A stretch of 64,000 nt of DNA from positions 62,001 through 126,000 of the forward strand of contig NZ_QEQL01000003.1 in assembly GCF_003097135.1 (NCBI RefSeq), read 5' to 3'. This document shows positions 17,913-28,259 of the stretch, one piece after another; position 1 is the stretch's first letter, and every line of letters begins with the position of its first letter. Origin of the DNA: Pseudomonas sp. URIL14HWK12:I12 (GTDB lineage Bacteria > Pseudomonadota > Gammaproteobacteria > Pseudomonadales > Pseudomonadaceae). The translations under genes and the position numbers were made by a program. The notes under the pieces are model-generated. The model was not told the origin of the DNA, ran no database searches, and was given only the letters and a program-made list of their open reading frames with translations.

Positions 17913-19922
17913 TCAACGCTTGAGCATGGCCCGAATGTCCGCAAGCGCCGTGTTCCCCCGCGCGGCCTTCACCTCCACCGGCGCGTCTTCCTGGCCCTCC
18001 CAGGCCAGGTCGTCCGGTGGCAGCTCGTCGAGGAAACGGCTGGGCAGGCAATCGATGATCTCGCCGTACTGCTTGCGCTTGGCGGCGAAGGTGAACGCCA
18101 GGGTCTGCCGCGCGCGGGTGATGCCCACGTAGGCGAGGCGGCGTTCTTCTTCGATGGTGTCGGCTTCGATGCTGGAGCGGTGCGGCAGGATCTCCTCTTC
18201 CATGCCCAGGATGAACACGTAGGGAAACTCCAGGCCTTTTGAGGCGTGCAGCGTCATCATCTGCACACCGTCGGCGCCTTCTTCTTCCTCCTGCTGGCGC
18301 TCGAGCATGTCGCGCAGCACCAGCTTGCCGATGGCATCCTCGATGGTCATTTCACCGTCTTCGTCCTTCTCCAGCGTGTTCTTCAGGGCGTCGATCAGGA
18401 ACCACACGTTGCTGATGCGGTAATCGGCGGCCTTGTCGCTGGAGCTGTTGCTGCGAATCCAGTTCTCGTAGTCGATGTCCATGATCATGCTGCGCAGCGC
18501 CTGGATCGGCTCCTCCAGCGCTACCTGCTCACGCACTTTGTCCATCCAGCGCTTGAAGCGCTGCAGGCGCTCGACGAAGCGCGCATCCAGATGCTGTGCC
18601 AGGCCCATCTCATCGCAGGCGCCATACATCGACACCTGGCGCTCGGTCGAATAGTTGCCCAGCTTCTCGAGGGTGGCCGAGCCGATTTCCCGGCGCGGCA
18701 CGTTGATGACCCGCAGGAACGCGTTGTCGTCGTCGGGGTTCACCAGCAGGCGCAGGTAGGACATCAGGTCCTTCACCTCCTGACGAGCGAAGAAGCTGGT
18801 CCCGCCGGAAAGGCGATACGGTACCTGGTGGTGCTGCAGCTTCAGCTCGATCAACTTGGCCTGGTAGTTGCCGCGGTAGAGGATCGCGAAGTCTTTGTAG
18901 GGGCGGTCAGTGCGCAGGTGCAGGGTGAGAATCTCCATCGCCACACGCTCGGCTTCGGCCTCTTCGTTCTTGCAGCGGATCACGCGGATCTCGTCCCCGT
19001 GGCCCATCTCGCTCCACAGCTGCTTCTCGAACGCATGGGGGTTGTTGGCGATCAGCGTGTTGGCGCAGCGCAGGATGCGGCTGGTGGAGCGGTAGTTCTG
19101 CTCGAGCATCACCACTTTCAGGGAGGGGTAGTCTTCCTTGAGCAGCATGAGGTTTTCAGGGCGCGCACCCCGCCAGGCGTAGATCGACTGGTCATCATCG
19201 CCCACCACCGTGAACTGGTTGCGCAGGCCGATCAGCATCTTCACCAGCAGGTACTGGCTGGCGTTGGTGTCCTGGTATTCGTCCACCAACAGGTAGCGCA
19301 CGCGGTTCTGCCAGCGCTCCAGCACATCGGCGTGCTCTTGGAACAGCTTGACCGGCTGCAGGATCAGGTCGTCGAAGTCCACGGCATTGAACGCGCGCAA
19401 GGTGCGCTGGTAGTGCGCATACACGATGGCCGCGGTTTGCTCGCGCGGGTTGCGAGCTTCGGCCAAGGCCTGCTCGGGCAGGATCAGGTCGTTTTTCCAG
19501 GCGCCGATCATGTTCTTGATCTCGTCCACGCCGTCGTCGCCTGAATACTCCTTCTGCATGATGTCCGAAAGCAGGCTCTTGATGTCGGACTCATCGAAGA
19601 TCGAAAAGCCGGGCTTGTAACCCAGCCGCTCGTGCTCCTTGCGAATGATGTTCAGGCCCAGGTTGTGAAAGGTGCACACCGTCAGCCCGCGCCCTTCACC
19701 TGCGCGCAGCAGGGTACCCACGCGCTCTTTCATCTCGCGGGCCGCCTTGTTGGTGAAGGTCATGGCCACGATGTACTGGGCGCGGATGCCGCATTGCTGG
19801 ATCAGGTGGGCGATCTTGCGGGTGATCACGCTGGTTTTGCCGGAGCCGGCGCCGGCGAGCACCAGCAGCGGGCCGCCGACGTAGTTCACGGCTTCCTGCT
19901 GCCGGGGGTTGAGTCGGGACAT
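17913..19922 (-). CDS. rep: ATP-dependent DNA helicase Rep
   Basis: The 669-residue protein is full length for Rep, a superfamily 1 3'-5' helicase. Motif I is AGAGSGKTSVIT near the N-terminus, motif II is LVDEYQDTNASQY, motif III contains VVGDDDQSIYAWRGA, motif IV is LEQNYRSTSRIL, and motif VI is EERRLAYVGITRARQTL. ATG 19922 gives the usual MSRLNPRQQEAVNY start; a longer frame to 20036 reads into non-conserved sequence. Rep removes proteins ahead of replication forks in the cytosol. Confidence 0.97.
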   Translation of the reverse strand: MSRLNPRQQEAVNYVGGPLLVLAGAGSGKTSVITRKIAHLIQQCGIRAQYIVAMTFTNKAAREMKERVGTLLRAGEGRGLTVCTFHNLGLNIIRKEHERLGYKPGFSIFDESDIKSLLSDIMQKEYSGDDGVDEIKNMIGAWKNDLILPEQALAEARNPREQTAAIVYAHYQRTLRAFNAVDFDDLILQPVKLFQEHADVLERWQNRVRYLLVDEYQDTNASQYLLVKMLIGLRNQFTVVGDDDQSIYAWRGARPENLMLLKEDYPSLKVVMLEQNYRSTSRILRCANTLIANNPHAFEKQLWSEMGHGDEIRVIRCKNEEAEAERVAMEILTLHLRTDRPYKDFAILYRGNYQAKLIELKLQHHQVPYRLSGGTSFFARQEVKDLMSYLRLLVNPDDDNAFLRVINVPRREIGSATLEKLGNYSTERQVSMYGACDEMGLAQHLDARFVERLQRFKRWMDKVREQVALEEPIQALRSMIMDIDYENWIRSNSSSDKAADYRISNVWFLIDALKNTLEKDEDGEMTIEDAIGKLVLRDMLERQQEEEEGADGVQMMTLHASKGLEFPYVFILGMEEEILPHRSSIEADTIEEERRLAYVGITRARQTLAFTFAAKRKQYGEIIDCLPSRFLDELPPDDLAWEGQEDAPVEVKAARGNTALADIRAMLKR

Positions 19923-20099
19923 GGGCACATTCGGGGAAGAGAAAAGGCCGCGCATTTTAGCAGGCCCGGCGGCGATTGCCGCGTTTGCCTGACGTAGCGC
20001 AAAAGATCCTGTAACAAAATTTGCCGTATTTCTCACTTTCCATCAGGATGCGGGCGGATGCATTTGTTCCGACTGGAATTTTTTACTGGTTCGCTTAAC

Positions 20100-20118
20100 G
20101 TAAACCATTATCATTATT
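20100..20118. promoter_or_regulatory. Candidate Fur box
   Basis: Read on the minus strand, this 19-bp stretch (AATAATGATAATGG followed by TTTAC) matches 14 of 19 positions of the classical Fur consensus GATAATGATAATCATTATC. It lies 47 bp before the GTG start of the GGDEF/EAL gene and 178 bp from the rep start, so it would control the former. Predicted from pattern only. Confidence 0.45.
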
Positions 20119-20164
20119 GCGCTTTCGCCCCAGCTTACGCTCGTTCGACTCTTAAGGAGCCACT

Positions 20165-21835
20165 GTGTCGTTGCCTCCGGAACCCACGCGCCTGTTGCTG
20201 CTGGCCGAGCACACAGGCTGGGCCACTGCGCTGCACGAGTGCGTAGCCCTTTTGGGCGATGCCTATGTGCTGATCAGCGCGCCGAGCTGGCCGGCCGTCA
20301 GCAGCCTGTTTGCCAACGACTCCAACGCAGTGCTGTTGACCACCCCGGCCCTGCAACCTCAAGGCCCGGCCTGCGACATGGCCCAGGTGTTGCTGCTCGA
20401 AGCCGAGCCCGAGCACGCCCCGCCCGGGGTAGCCGACTGGCTGGTGCGTGACTGCCTGACCGGCGACACCCTGCGCCGCTGCCTGCGCCACGTACGCGAG
20501 CGCATTACGCTCGAAACCACGCTGCAACGCCTGGCCGAGGAAGACCCCCTTACCGGCATCGCCAACCGCCAAGGTTTCCAGGCGCTGCTTACCACGCACT
20601 TGGCCGCCAGTGATGGTCGAGGGCTGGCGCTCGGGCACCTGGACCTGGACAATTTCCGCCATGCCAACGACTCCCTTGGCCATCAGGCAGGAGACCGCCT
20701 GATCCGCCAGGTGGTGGCGCGGCTCAAGGCCGAGTTGGAGCCGTGTGACCAGCTGGCGCGGCTCGGTGGCGATGAGTTCGCGTTGCTCATCGACACCCGC
20801 GGCGAAGCTCAGCGTGCCGAACGGCTGGCCGAGCGCGTGGTCGAGGCGCTGGCAGAGCCCTATTGGATCGACGGCGAAAGCCTGCTGGTAGGCTGCAGCC
20901 TGGGCCTGGCCCACGGCCGGCCGCAGCTGGGCGCAGACCCCCTGATGTGGCATGCGCACATCGCGATGCGCCAGGCCAAGGGCATTCAAGGCTGCACCTT
21001 TCACGTGTTCAACGAGCACATCAACCGCAATGCCCGCAGCCTGGCCGACCTCGAAAGCGAGCTGCGCCGCGCCTTGCGCCGTGAAGAGCTGGAGCTGCAT
21101 TACCAGCCGCGTCTTGATCTGGGCAGCGGCGAGATCGTCGGCCTCGAAGCCTTGGTGCGCTGGCGCCATGCCGAGCGTGGCCTGCTGCCGCCCAGCGAGT
21201 TCGTGCCGCTGGCCGAACAGAGCGGCTTGATCGTGCCGTTGGGCTACTGGGTGATTTCCCGGGCCTTGCATGACATGCAGCGGCTGGGGGAGGCGGGGAT
21301 CGTTCCGATGCACATGGCGGTGAACCTGTCGTTCCGGCAGTTCCAGGACAGCCAATTGCTCTCCACCCTGAGCCGGTTGATCGAAGAGCGAGACATCGAC
21401 GCGCGCTGGCTGGAGTTCGAGCTCACCGAAACCGCCGTGATGCGCCGTAGCGATCTGGTGCGCCAGACCATGGATGCGCTGGGCCGGCTGGGCGTGCGCT
21501 TCTCCCTGGACGACTTTGGCACCGGCTTTTCATCCTTCGTGCACCTGAACAGCCTGCCGATCACCTTGCTCAAGATCGACAAAAGCTTCGTGGCTGAAAT
21601 CGAAACCCGCGAAGAGAACCGCAAGCTGGTGCACGCCATGGTCAACCTGGCGCATAACCTTCACCTGCAGGTGGTGGCCGAGGGCGTTGAAACCGCTGGC
21701 CAGCTGGGCTTGCTCAAGGAATTTGGCTGCGACCAGGTGCAGGGCTACCTGATCAGCCGGCCGCTGCCGATGGCGCAGCTGTTGCCGTATCTGCGCCAGG
21801 CGCGCGACGCTGCCAGCGCCTTATCCGCCGGATGA
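20165..21835 (+). CDS. GGDEF-EAL c-di-GMP protein (ProE-like phosphodiesterase)
   Basis: The 556-residue protein starts at GTG 20165 with AAGGAG upstream. After an N-terminal stretch of about 120 residues (receiver-like in size, no clear acceptor Asp) comes a GGDEF domain with an intact G201-G-D-E-F205 signature and an EAL domain with E328-A-L330, the metal- and base-type motif DDFGTGFSSFVHL and KIDKSF. Both catalytic signatures look intact. The P. aeruginosa gene in the same place between rep and a MATE gene (PA5295, ProE) is a c-di-GMP phosphodiesterase. A possible Fur box sits upstream. The 3' end overlaps the convergent MATE gene by 83 bp. Confidence 0.93.
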   Translation: MSLPPEPTRLLLLAEHTGWATALHECVALLGDAYVLISAPSWPAVSSLFANDSNAVLLTTPALQPQGPACDMAQVLLLEAEPEHAPPGVADWLVRDCLTGDTLRRCLRHVRERITLETTLQRLAEEDPLTGIANRQGFQALLTTHLAASDGRGLALGHLDLDNFRHANDSLGHQAGDRLIRQVVARLKAELEPCDQLARLGGDEFALLIDTRGEAQRAERLAERVVEALAEPYWIDGESLLVGCSLGLAHGRPQLGADPLMWHAHIAMRQAKGIQGCTFHVFNEHINRNARSLADLESELRRALRREELELHYQPRLDLGSGEIVGLEALVRWRHAERGLLPPSEFVPLAEQSGLIVPLGYWVISRALHDMQRLGEAGIVPMHMAVNLSFRQFQDSQLLSTLSRLIEERDIDARWLEFELTETAVMRRSDLVRQTMDALGRLGVRFSLDDFGTGFSSFVHLNSLPITLLKIDKSFVAEIETREENRKLVHAMVNLAHNLHLQVVAEGVETAGQLGLLKEFGCDQVQGYLISRPLPMAQLLPYLRQARDAASALSAG

Positions 21836-23156
21836 ACCCGTAGCACAGGCTCGCAGCGGCGCAGGCAAGGCCTGCTGCCAGGCCCCACCATACGCCTTGG
21901 GCGCCCCAGCCGGCATGGAACGCCAGCCACCAGGCGGTGGGCGCACCGATCAGCCAATAGCAGCACAGGCCAATGAAAAAGGTCAGGCGGCTTTCCTTCA
22001 GGCCACGCAGCGCTCCCATGGCAATGGTTTGCACGCCATCGAACAGTTCGAACCAGGCAGCGATCGCCAGCAAGCTCATGGCCAGCGCGAACACCGGCGC
22101 GAATGCCGGGTCGCGGGCATCGATGAACAGGCCGATGATGGTGGCAGGGATCGCCCAGAACGCCGCCGCAAAACACAGCATGATCGCCGCACCGAAGCCG
22201 ATACCGACCCAGCCCGCCTGGCGTGCCAGCCTCGGCGAGCCTGCACCGTAGTGATGGCCCACTCGCAGGGTAACGGCGTATGACAACCCTACCGGCACCA
22301 TGAAGGCGACCGACACAATCTGCAGCGCGATCTGGTGAGCGGCCAGCTGCACGCTGCCCAGTGTGCCGATGCACAAGGCCGCGTAGGCGAACAGGCCGAC
22401 TTCGACCGCATAGGTGCCACCAATGGGCAAGCCAAGATGCCAGAGCTCGCGAATGCTTGGCCAGTCCGGGCGCGCCAGCCCTCGGCCAATGCAATAACCG
22501 CGATAGGCAGGTGCCTTGGCCAGCAGCAGCCATAGTGCCCCGGCCATGGCATTGGCGACGATCGCCGTGACCAGCCCGATGCCCAGAAGGCCCAATTTCG
22601 GCAGCCCCATCCAGCCGTTGATCAGCGCCAGGTTCAGTACCGCATTGAGCCCGGCGCCCATCAGGCTGATGATCATCACCGGCCAGGCCTTGCCCACGGC
22701 ACTGGTGAAACCGCGCAGCGCCATGAAGGTCATTGCACCGGGCAGCGCCAGAGGCAGCAGAAGCAGGAAGTGCCCAGCGTTCTCGACGTTTTCCGGGGTT
22801 TGCCCCAACGCCAGAAGCAGCGGTTTGAGGCTCCACAGCAGCAGCGCCCCTATGCCGGCCAGCAACCACGCCAGCCACAGACCGGCACGGGTCAGGCGCG
22901 CCACCCCTTCGGTATCCCCTGCGCCGTGGCGGATGGCGACCAGCGTCCCGACGGCCGCAATCACACCGAAACAGAAGATCGACACGAATGAATAGCTCGC
23001 AGCGCCCAGCCCGCCGCCGGCCAGGGCCTCGGGGCTCAGGCGGGCCATCATCAGCGTGTCGGTCAGCACCATGAGGATATGCGCGAGCTGGGAAGCCACC
23101 AAGGGGGCTGCCAGGCGCAGCAGCGCGAGCAGTTCGGAACGTTTGGTCAAAAGCAT
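21753..23156 (-). CDS. MATE family efflux transporter (NorM-like)
   Basis: The 467-residue protein has about twelve membrane helices and the MATE repeat signs, for instance LRLAAPLVASQLAHILMVLTDTLMMARL at the N-terminus and LWHLGLPIGGTYAVEVGLFAYAALCIGTLG at the start of the second half. Members export cationic drugs and dyes by Na+ or H+ antiport across the inner membrane. Its last 27 codons overlap the 3' end of the GGDEF/EAL gene; the tail (ADTATAAPSAAAG) looks like a dispensable low-complexity extension. Confidence 0.9.
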   Translation of the reverse strand: MLLTKRSELLALLRLAAPLVASQLAHILMVLTDTLMMARLSPEALAGGGLGAASYSFVSIFCFGVIAAVGTLVAIRHGAGDTEGVARLTRAGLWLAWLLAGIGALLLWSLKPLLLALGQTPENVENAGHFLLLLPLALPGAMTFMALRGFTSAVGKAWPVMIISLMGAGLNAVLNLALINGWMGLPKLGLLGIGLVTAIVANAMAGALWLLLAKAPAYRGYCIGRGLARPDWPSIRELWHLGLPIGGTYAVEVGLFAYAALCIGTLGSVQLAAHQIALQIVSVAFMVPVGLSYAVTLRVGHHYGAGSPRLARQAGWVGIGFGAAIMLCFAAAFWAIPATIIGLFIDARDPAFAPVFALAMSLLAIAAWFELFDGVQTIAMGALRGLKESRLTFFIGLCCYWLIGAPTAWWLAFHAGWGAQGVWWGLAAGLACAAASLCYGFIRRIRRWQRRAPGADTATAAPSAAAG

Positions 23157-23411
23157 CTTGTTATCGTCGGGCAGGTGTATCGGGCAGGCCCCCGAGTCTG
23201 CGCCCGTCGCTTTGATGGCCGCAAGCGTTCGGAGCTGAATGCGGAATTATCAACTGTGCTGTACGAGCGTGCCACTTATCTCCGAGCGACCTGCTCAAGT
23301 ATGATGCGCGCCCGCCGATGAAAGGACGATCTGGCGCCATTTCATCTATTCTCAAACTTTCGAGCCTTATTAGACCGGGCCCACCCGGCAGTTCGAACAG
23401 GAGCTATCGCC

Positions 23412-25397
23412 TTGAATAAGCCGCGTGCGCGTATTGCGTCACAATTGGGCTTGGCTTTGGCCGCCATATTATTGGTGGTCATCAGCCTGAGCACTCTCTT
23501 TGCCCTGCGTTCTCTGAACGCAGCTAACCTGGCCACGCGTGAGGACCACATGGCCAGCGAGGCCCGGCTGCTCGCCGACCAACTCGACACCTTCCAGAGC
23601 ACCTTGCGCATCAGCACCCAGCGCCTGAGTGGGCTGTTCGAATCGCGCTTCGGTGCAGGTTTGGCTGTGCAGCCCGACCAGCCGGTAAGCGTGGCGGGTG
23701 TCATGACGCCCACACTGGCGCTGGGCGGGGCAGTGCTCAATAACGACACTGCCCTGGTGGACAACTTTCGCAAGATGACCGAGGGCGTGGCCACTGTTTT
23801 CGTACGCAGTGGCGATGAGTTCGTGCGTATCAGCACCTCGCTGACCAAGCAGGATGGCAGCCGCGCCATCGGCACCCAGCTCGACCATGCTCACCCGGCC
23901 TACCAGCGTTTGTTGGCGGGGCAGAGTTATGTAGGGGCGGCGCTGTTGTTCGGGCGGAACTACATGACCCAGTACACCCCCGTTCGCGACGCGGCCGGCA
24001 AGGTGATCGCTGTACTGTTCGTAGGTTTCGACTATACCGAAGCCCAGGCCGCCCAATTCGAGAAGCTCAAGCAGTTCCGCATCGGCCAGAGCGGCTCGCT
24101 GGCGCTGCTGGATGCGCAAAACCACTGGCTGGTGCCGCCGCTGGGGCCCCGAGAGCCAGAGATGGCTGCACAAACCCTGGCACCGCTGCTCAAGCAGCCG
24201 GGTGCCGGCAGTTTCTGGTCTGACGGCCAGGAAAGCTTCTACTCACTGGCCGAACCCTTTGCGGGCGGGCCGTGGAGCGTGGTCGCCACCATGCCCAAGG
24301 CCGAGCTCGATCAGGTTACGTGGGAGGTGGGTGAGCGCCTGGTGATCGGTAGCCTCATTGCAACGCTGATATCCGTAGGCATGGCGGTCTGGCTGCTGCG
24401 CAGGCGCCTGGCGCCGCTCAATGCCTTGCTCGCCCAGGCCGAGGCCTTGGGCAATGGCGACCTCAACGCGCGCTCCACGGTTGCCGGGCACGACGAAATT
24501 GCCCAACTGGGCCACAGCTTCAACCACATGGGCGAAGCGCTGGCTGACATGGTGCGGCACATCCGTGATGCCTCCGCGCAGGTCAATACCCGTGCCCGTG
24601 CCTTGAATGGGTTGGCCAGTGGCGCCTATGCCGGCATGGACCAGCAGTCAGGCGAAATCACCAGCATGGCGGGGGCGGTCGAGGAGTTCAGCGCTACGTC
24701 CCAGCACATTGCAAGCAACATGGCCAACACCGAGCGCGTTGCCCAGGAAAACACCGAGCACACCCGCGTGGGGCGTACGTCGATGGAGCAGGCTTCTTCG
24801 TCGCTGGAGCAGATCGCCGGTGCCCTGGGCGAAACCGCGCGAGTGATCGACACACTGGGCCAGCGCTCGCAGGAAATCGGTGGCATCGTCAGCGTGATCA
24901 CTTCGATCGCCGAACAAACCAACCTGCTGGCCCTCAACGCGGCCATCGAAGCCGCCCGTGCCGGTGAGCAGGGCCGAGGGTTTGCAGTGGTCGCCGATGA
25001 AGTGCGCAGCCTGGCCGGGCGTACGCGGCAGGCTACCGACGAAATCTCCGGCATGATCGGCAGCATCCAGCAGCAAACCGCCCAGGCCGTGCAAACCATG
25101 GAACAGGGCAACGCGCTGATGCGCGAAGGGTTGGAGCGCAATGCCAAGGTCGCTGCCGCGCTTTCGAACATCGACCAGCAAAGCCGTGCGGCGGGCGAGC
25201 AGTTCGCCAGCATTGCCGCCGCCACTCACCAGCAGAGCAGCACCGCCACCGTGCTCAGCGCCAACCTGCAAAGCGTTGCACAAGTGAACGACGAGCAGCG
25301 CCAGGTGGTGTCGGAACTGGCACAGACTGCGAAGGAGCTCGAAGCGCTGGCCACCGACCTTGGCCGGGAAGTCGACCGCTTCCACGTAAGGGGTTGA
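23412..25397 (+). CDS. Methyl-accepting chemotaxis protein with single-Cache-type sensor
   Basis: The 661-residue receptor starts at TTG 23412 with AGGAG 8 bases upstream. Transmembrane helix 1 is near residues 10-32, a periplasmic sensor of about 260 residues follows, then helix 2 near 305-330, HAMP ([17 protein letters not shown]), and a signalling domain with the conserved hairpin tip [37 protein letters not shown]. The sensor has [40 protein letters not shown] and [15 protein letters not shown], the pattern of Cache_3-Cache_2 fusion sensors, which bind small carboxylates in some relatives. Ligand unknown. No terminal CheR-binding pentapeptide is seen. Confidence 0.92.
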   Translation: MNKPRARIASQLGLALAAILLVVISLSTLFALRSLNAANLATREDHMASEARLLADQLDTFQSTLRISTQRLSGLFESRFGAGLAVQPDQPVSVAGVMTPTLALGGAVLNNDTALVDNFRKMTEGVATVFVRSGDEFVRISTSLTKQDGSRAIGTQLDHAHPAYQRLLAGQSYVGAALLFGRNYMTQYTPVRDAAGKVIAVLFVGFDYTEAQAAQFEKLKQFRIGQSGSLALLDAQNHWLVPPLGPREPEMAAQTLAPLLKQPGAGSFWSDGQESFYSLAEPFAGGPWSVVATMPKAELDQVTWEVGERLVIGSLIATLISVGMAVWLLRRRLAPLNALLAQAEALGNGDLNARSTVAGHDEIAQLGHSFNHMGEALADMVRHIRDASAQVNTRARALNGLASGAYAGMDQQSGEITSMAGAVEEFSATSQHIASNMANTERVAQENTEHTRVGRTSMEQASSSLEQIAGALGETARVIDTLGQRSQEIGGIVSVITSIAEQTNLLALNAAIEAARAGEQGRGFAVVADEVRSLAGRTRQATDEISGMIGSIQQQTAQAVQTMEQGNALMREGLERNAKVAAALSNIDQQSRAAGEQFASIAAATHQQSSTATVLSANLQSVAQVNDEQRQVVSELAQTAKELEALATDLGREVDRFHVRG

Positions 25398-25429
25398 TGC
25401 GGCAGGCCCTGCCTGCCGCAGGCCGGGCC

Positions 25430-26458
25430 TCAGTGCTCCATGTCGATAACGATGCGGCCGTCGATCTTGCCGGCACGCATCTTGTCGAACACCTCGTTGA
25501 TGTTCTCGAGTTTGTCGGCGGCGACGGTTGCCTTGACCTTGCCCTCGCCGGCAAAGTCCAGGGCCTCCTGCAGGTCCTGCCGAGTGCCTACGATCGAGCC
25601 GCGCACGGTGGTCCCGTTTAGCACCATGTCGAAAATCGACAGCGGGAAGTCCCCCGGCGGCAAGCCGTTCAGGGCGATGGTGCCACCCCGGCGGGTCATG
25701 CCCATCGCCTGCTCGAAGGCCTTGGGCGACACGGCCGTGACCAGTGCGCCGTGGGCGCCGCCGATCTGTTGCTTGAGGTATTTGGCCGGGTCCTGGTTGC
25801 GGGCGTTCACCGTCACTTCGGCGCCCAGGCGCTTGGCCAATGCCAGCTTGCTGTCGTCGATGTCCACGGCGGCCACGTTCATGCCCATGGCCTTGGCATA
25901 TTGCACCGCCATGTGGCCCAGCCCCCCGATGCCCGACACCACCACCCATTGCCCTGGGCGGGTTTCAGTCATCTTCAGGCCTTTGTATACGGTTACCCCG
26001 GCACACAGGATGGGGGCAATTTCAAGAAAGCCCACGTTATCCGGTAGCCGGCCCACGTAGCCGGCGTCTGCCAGGGTGTATTCGGCGAAACCGCCGTTCA
26101 CCGAATAGCCGGTGTTCTGTTGCGATTCGCAAAGCGTTTCCCACCCGCCCAGGCAGTGCTCGCAATGGCCGCAGGCTGAATACAACCATGGCACGCCTAC
26201 GCGGTCGCCTTCCTTGACGTGCGTGACCCCGGCGCCGACGGCCACCACATGGCCTACACCCTCGTGGCCGGGGATGAACGGCGGGTTGGGCTTGACTGGC
26301 CAGTCCCCCTCGGCAGCATGCAGGTCGGTGTGGCACACCCCCGACGCCGCGACCTTGACCAGCACCTGGCCTGCGCCAGGCATGGGTACCGGCACTTCGC
26401 GGATGGCCAACGGTTCGCCAAAGGCATGGACCACGGCAGCTTTCATCGTCTTATTCAT
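25430..26458 (-). CDS. adhP: Zinc-dependent alcohol dehydrogenase AdhP
   Basis: The 342-residue medium-chain dehydrogenase has the catalytic zinc ligands in [14 protein letters not shown] and [12 protein letters not shown], the structural zinc cysteines in [18 protein letters not shown], and the NAD-binding [17 protein letters not shown] motif. AAGGAAAG precedes ATG 26458. AdhP-type enzymes interconvert ethanol and other small primary alcohols with aldehydes in the cytosol. It is monocistronic and convergent with the chemoreceptor gene. Confidence 0.94.
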   Translation of the reverse strand: MNKTMKAAVVHAFGEPLAIREVPVPMPGAGQVLVKVAASGVCHTDLHAAEGDWPVKPNPPFIPGHEGVGHVVAVGAGVTHVKEGDRVGVPWLYSACGHCEHCLGGWETLCESQQNTGYSVNGGFAEYTLADAGYVGRLPDNVGFLEIAPILCAGVTVYKGLKMTETRPGQWVVVSGIGGLGHMAVQYAKAMGMNVAAVDIDDSKLALAKRLGAEVTVNARNQDPAKYLKQQIGGAHGALVTAVSPKAFEQAMGMTRRGGTIALNGLPPGDFPLSIFDMVLNGTTVRGSIVGTRQDLQEALDFAGEGKVKATVAADKLENINEVFDKMRAGKIDGRIVIDMEH

Positions 26459-26741
26459 TGGGCTTTCCTTGAACAGAGTTGTTGTTTGGAAATACGCGCG
26501 TTCTGACGCGCCAATGCCCGAGCAATGCCGGGGCCAGTTCCGCCGAGGCCTGTAGGGCGGGGCTTTGCCGGAGCGCGGCCCCCGCTACGGGGCGCATCCG
26601 GTACAGCTCCTGGGGCAGAGTGTCCCGCTATTGCCACAGCGCTTGCATTGACCTGAAGCTGGAAAAAGGTTAATCAGCACGCCCAAACATGGCCGTGTTC
26701 GCAATGGCCTACGGAAAGCCTCAGCAAGGAGCCTCTCGTTC
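26459..26741. other. Intergenic region adhP / DUF945 gene
   Basis: This gap of 283 bp between divergent genes must hold both promoters. It has no convincing ORF and no strong hairpin with a T-run. GCAAGGAGCC lies just before the ATG at 26742 and serves as its ribosome-binding site. Confidence 0.4.
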
Positions 26742-28223
26742 ATGAGCAAGTCTGTTTCGATCATCGGTGGCGTTGTCGTCATCCTGGCCGGCGTCGCCTG
26801 TGGCGGTGCCTGGTACACCGGCACGCAGATCGAGCCGCTGCTGCGCACGGATATGGAGCGCAACAACCAGCAATTAGCCGAGGCCCTGGCCGGCAAAGAC
26901 ATCTCCGCTCGTATCGACCTCACCGGTTTCGAGCGCCGCTGGTTCTCCAGCACCGCCTACTACACCGCCACGTTCACCACCGCCAAGATCAACGAAGGCC
27001 AGCCCGTCGAGGTGCAGGTGCGTGCCGACATCGAGCATGGCCCGTTCCCCTGGTCGCGCGTGAGCAGCTTCAAGCTGTTGCCCGTGTTGGCCGGCGTGCA
27101 CACCGAGATGGTCAATACGCCGCAAATGGCCGGCTGGTTCGCGCTCACCAAAGGCGTATCGCCGTTGCAGGCGCAGTCGACCATCGGCTACGACAAGAAT
27201 GTGCAGACCACCCTGAAAGCGCAGCCCTTTACCTGGGAAAAAGACGACGCCACGCTGACGTTCTCTGGCGCGACCGCTGAGGGTACCGGTGACTTCGATG
27301 GCACCCGCCTGGATGCCAAGGGCGACATCGGCAGCTTCGACCTGAAGGCTCGCAGCGCAGACGGCCCGACCCACCTGCAGGCCAATAACATCACCTTCAA
27401 GACCGGCGGCATCAAGGGTGTGTCCGGCTTCTACCTGGGCAACAGTGAGATCCGTATCGGCGATATGGGCTTCGAGGTCCCAGGCAATGTGCCGCTGACG
27501 TTGAAGAACCTGGTCGGTGTCGGCTCGCTGGAAGAACTGGACGGCAAGCTCAAGGGCTCGGTCGACTACACACTGGAACAGGCCAGCATCGCCAACAAAC
27601 CCGTTGGCAGCCTGCAGATGCGCTGGGCCTTCCGCGATTTCGACGCCAATGCCACGCGCGACCTGGTGGCCTTCTATAAGGCCAAGGTCGAGCCGCAGGC
27701 CGAAGAGGCCGCCAAGGCCGGCGAGCAGTTCGAGCTGCAACTGAGCGATGCGGACCAAGCCCAGTTGCAAGTGCTGCTGATGACGTTGCTAGAAGCCAAA
27801 CCCCACATCGAGCTGGCGCCTTTGGGCCTGAAGACGACCAATGGCGAGAGCCACGTGAACCTGTCGGTCGACTTCGCCCGCCCGGCCAGCCCCGACCTGC
27901 CACCAGACCAACTGGTGCAGCAACTGGTCAGCCAGCTTGATCTCAAGGTTGCGGTCGCCAAGGCCACCATCCAGGACATCGTCACCCTGCAAGGCCAGCT
28001 TACCGGGCAAACCGACGCCGCGGCGCTGGCACGCAACGCCGAAGGCACCGCCAACATGCTGGCCGGCGTCGCTGCCATGCAAGGGGTGGCGCGGGTCGAC
28101 GGCAATGACATCCGCAGTGACCTGCACTTCGAGAAGGGCATGGTCGACTTCAACGGCCAGAAGATGACCCTCGAACAATTCGTTAACTTCGTGATGAGCA
28201 AGTCAGGCCGTACGGCGCAGTAA
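26742..28223 (+). CDS. DUF945 (YdgA-like) protein
   Basis: The 493-residue protein has an N-terminal membrane segment (SIIGGVVVILAGVACGGAWYTG) and then the YdgA/DUF945 pattern: GTQIEPLLRTDMERNNQQLAEA, FERRWFSSTAYYTATF, and repeated beta-rich stretches. The family is widespread in gammaproteobacteria, is anchored in the inner membrane facing the periplasm and has no firmly known biochemical activity. The length is typical. It stands alone on its strand. Confidence 0.88.
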   Translation: MSKSVSIIGGVVVILAGVACGGAWYTGTQIEPLLRTDMERNNQQLAEALAGKDISARIDLTGFERRWFSSTAYYTATFTTAKINEGQPVEVQVRADIEHGPFPWSRVSSFKLLPVLAGVHTEMVNTPQMAGWFALTKGVSPLQAQSTIGYDKNVQTTLKAQPFTWEKDDATLTFSGATAEGTGDFDGTRLDAKGDIGSFDLKARSADGPTHLQANNITFKTGGIKGVSGFYLGNSEIRIGDMGFEVPGNVPLTLKNLVGVGSLEELDGKLKGSVDYTLEQASIANKPVGSLQMRWAFRDFDANATRDLVAFYKAKVEPQAEEAAKAGEQFELQLSDADQAQLQVLLMTLLEAKPHIELAPLGLKTTNGESHVNLSVDFARPASPDLPPDQLVQQLVSQLDLKVAVAKATIQDIVTLQGQLTGQTDAAALARNAEGTANMLAGVAAMQGVARVDGNDIRSDLHFEKGMVDFNGQKMTLEQFVNFVMSKSGRTAQ

Positions 28224-28259
28224 ACCGGTCGCGCGGGGCGGTACTGCCGCCCCTGCACG

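Noticed and set aside
17467-19544. Plus-strand and minus-strand frames over the CoA transferase and rep genes
   Set aside because: They overlap genes with clear motifs and have translations dominated by V, Q, A and H typical of shadow frames.
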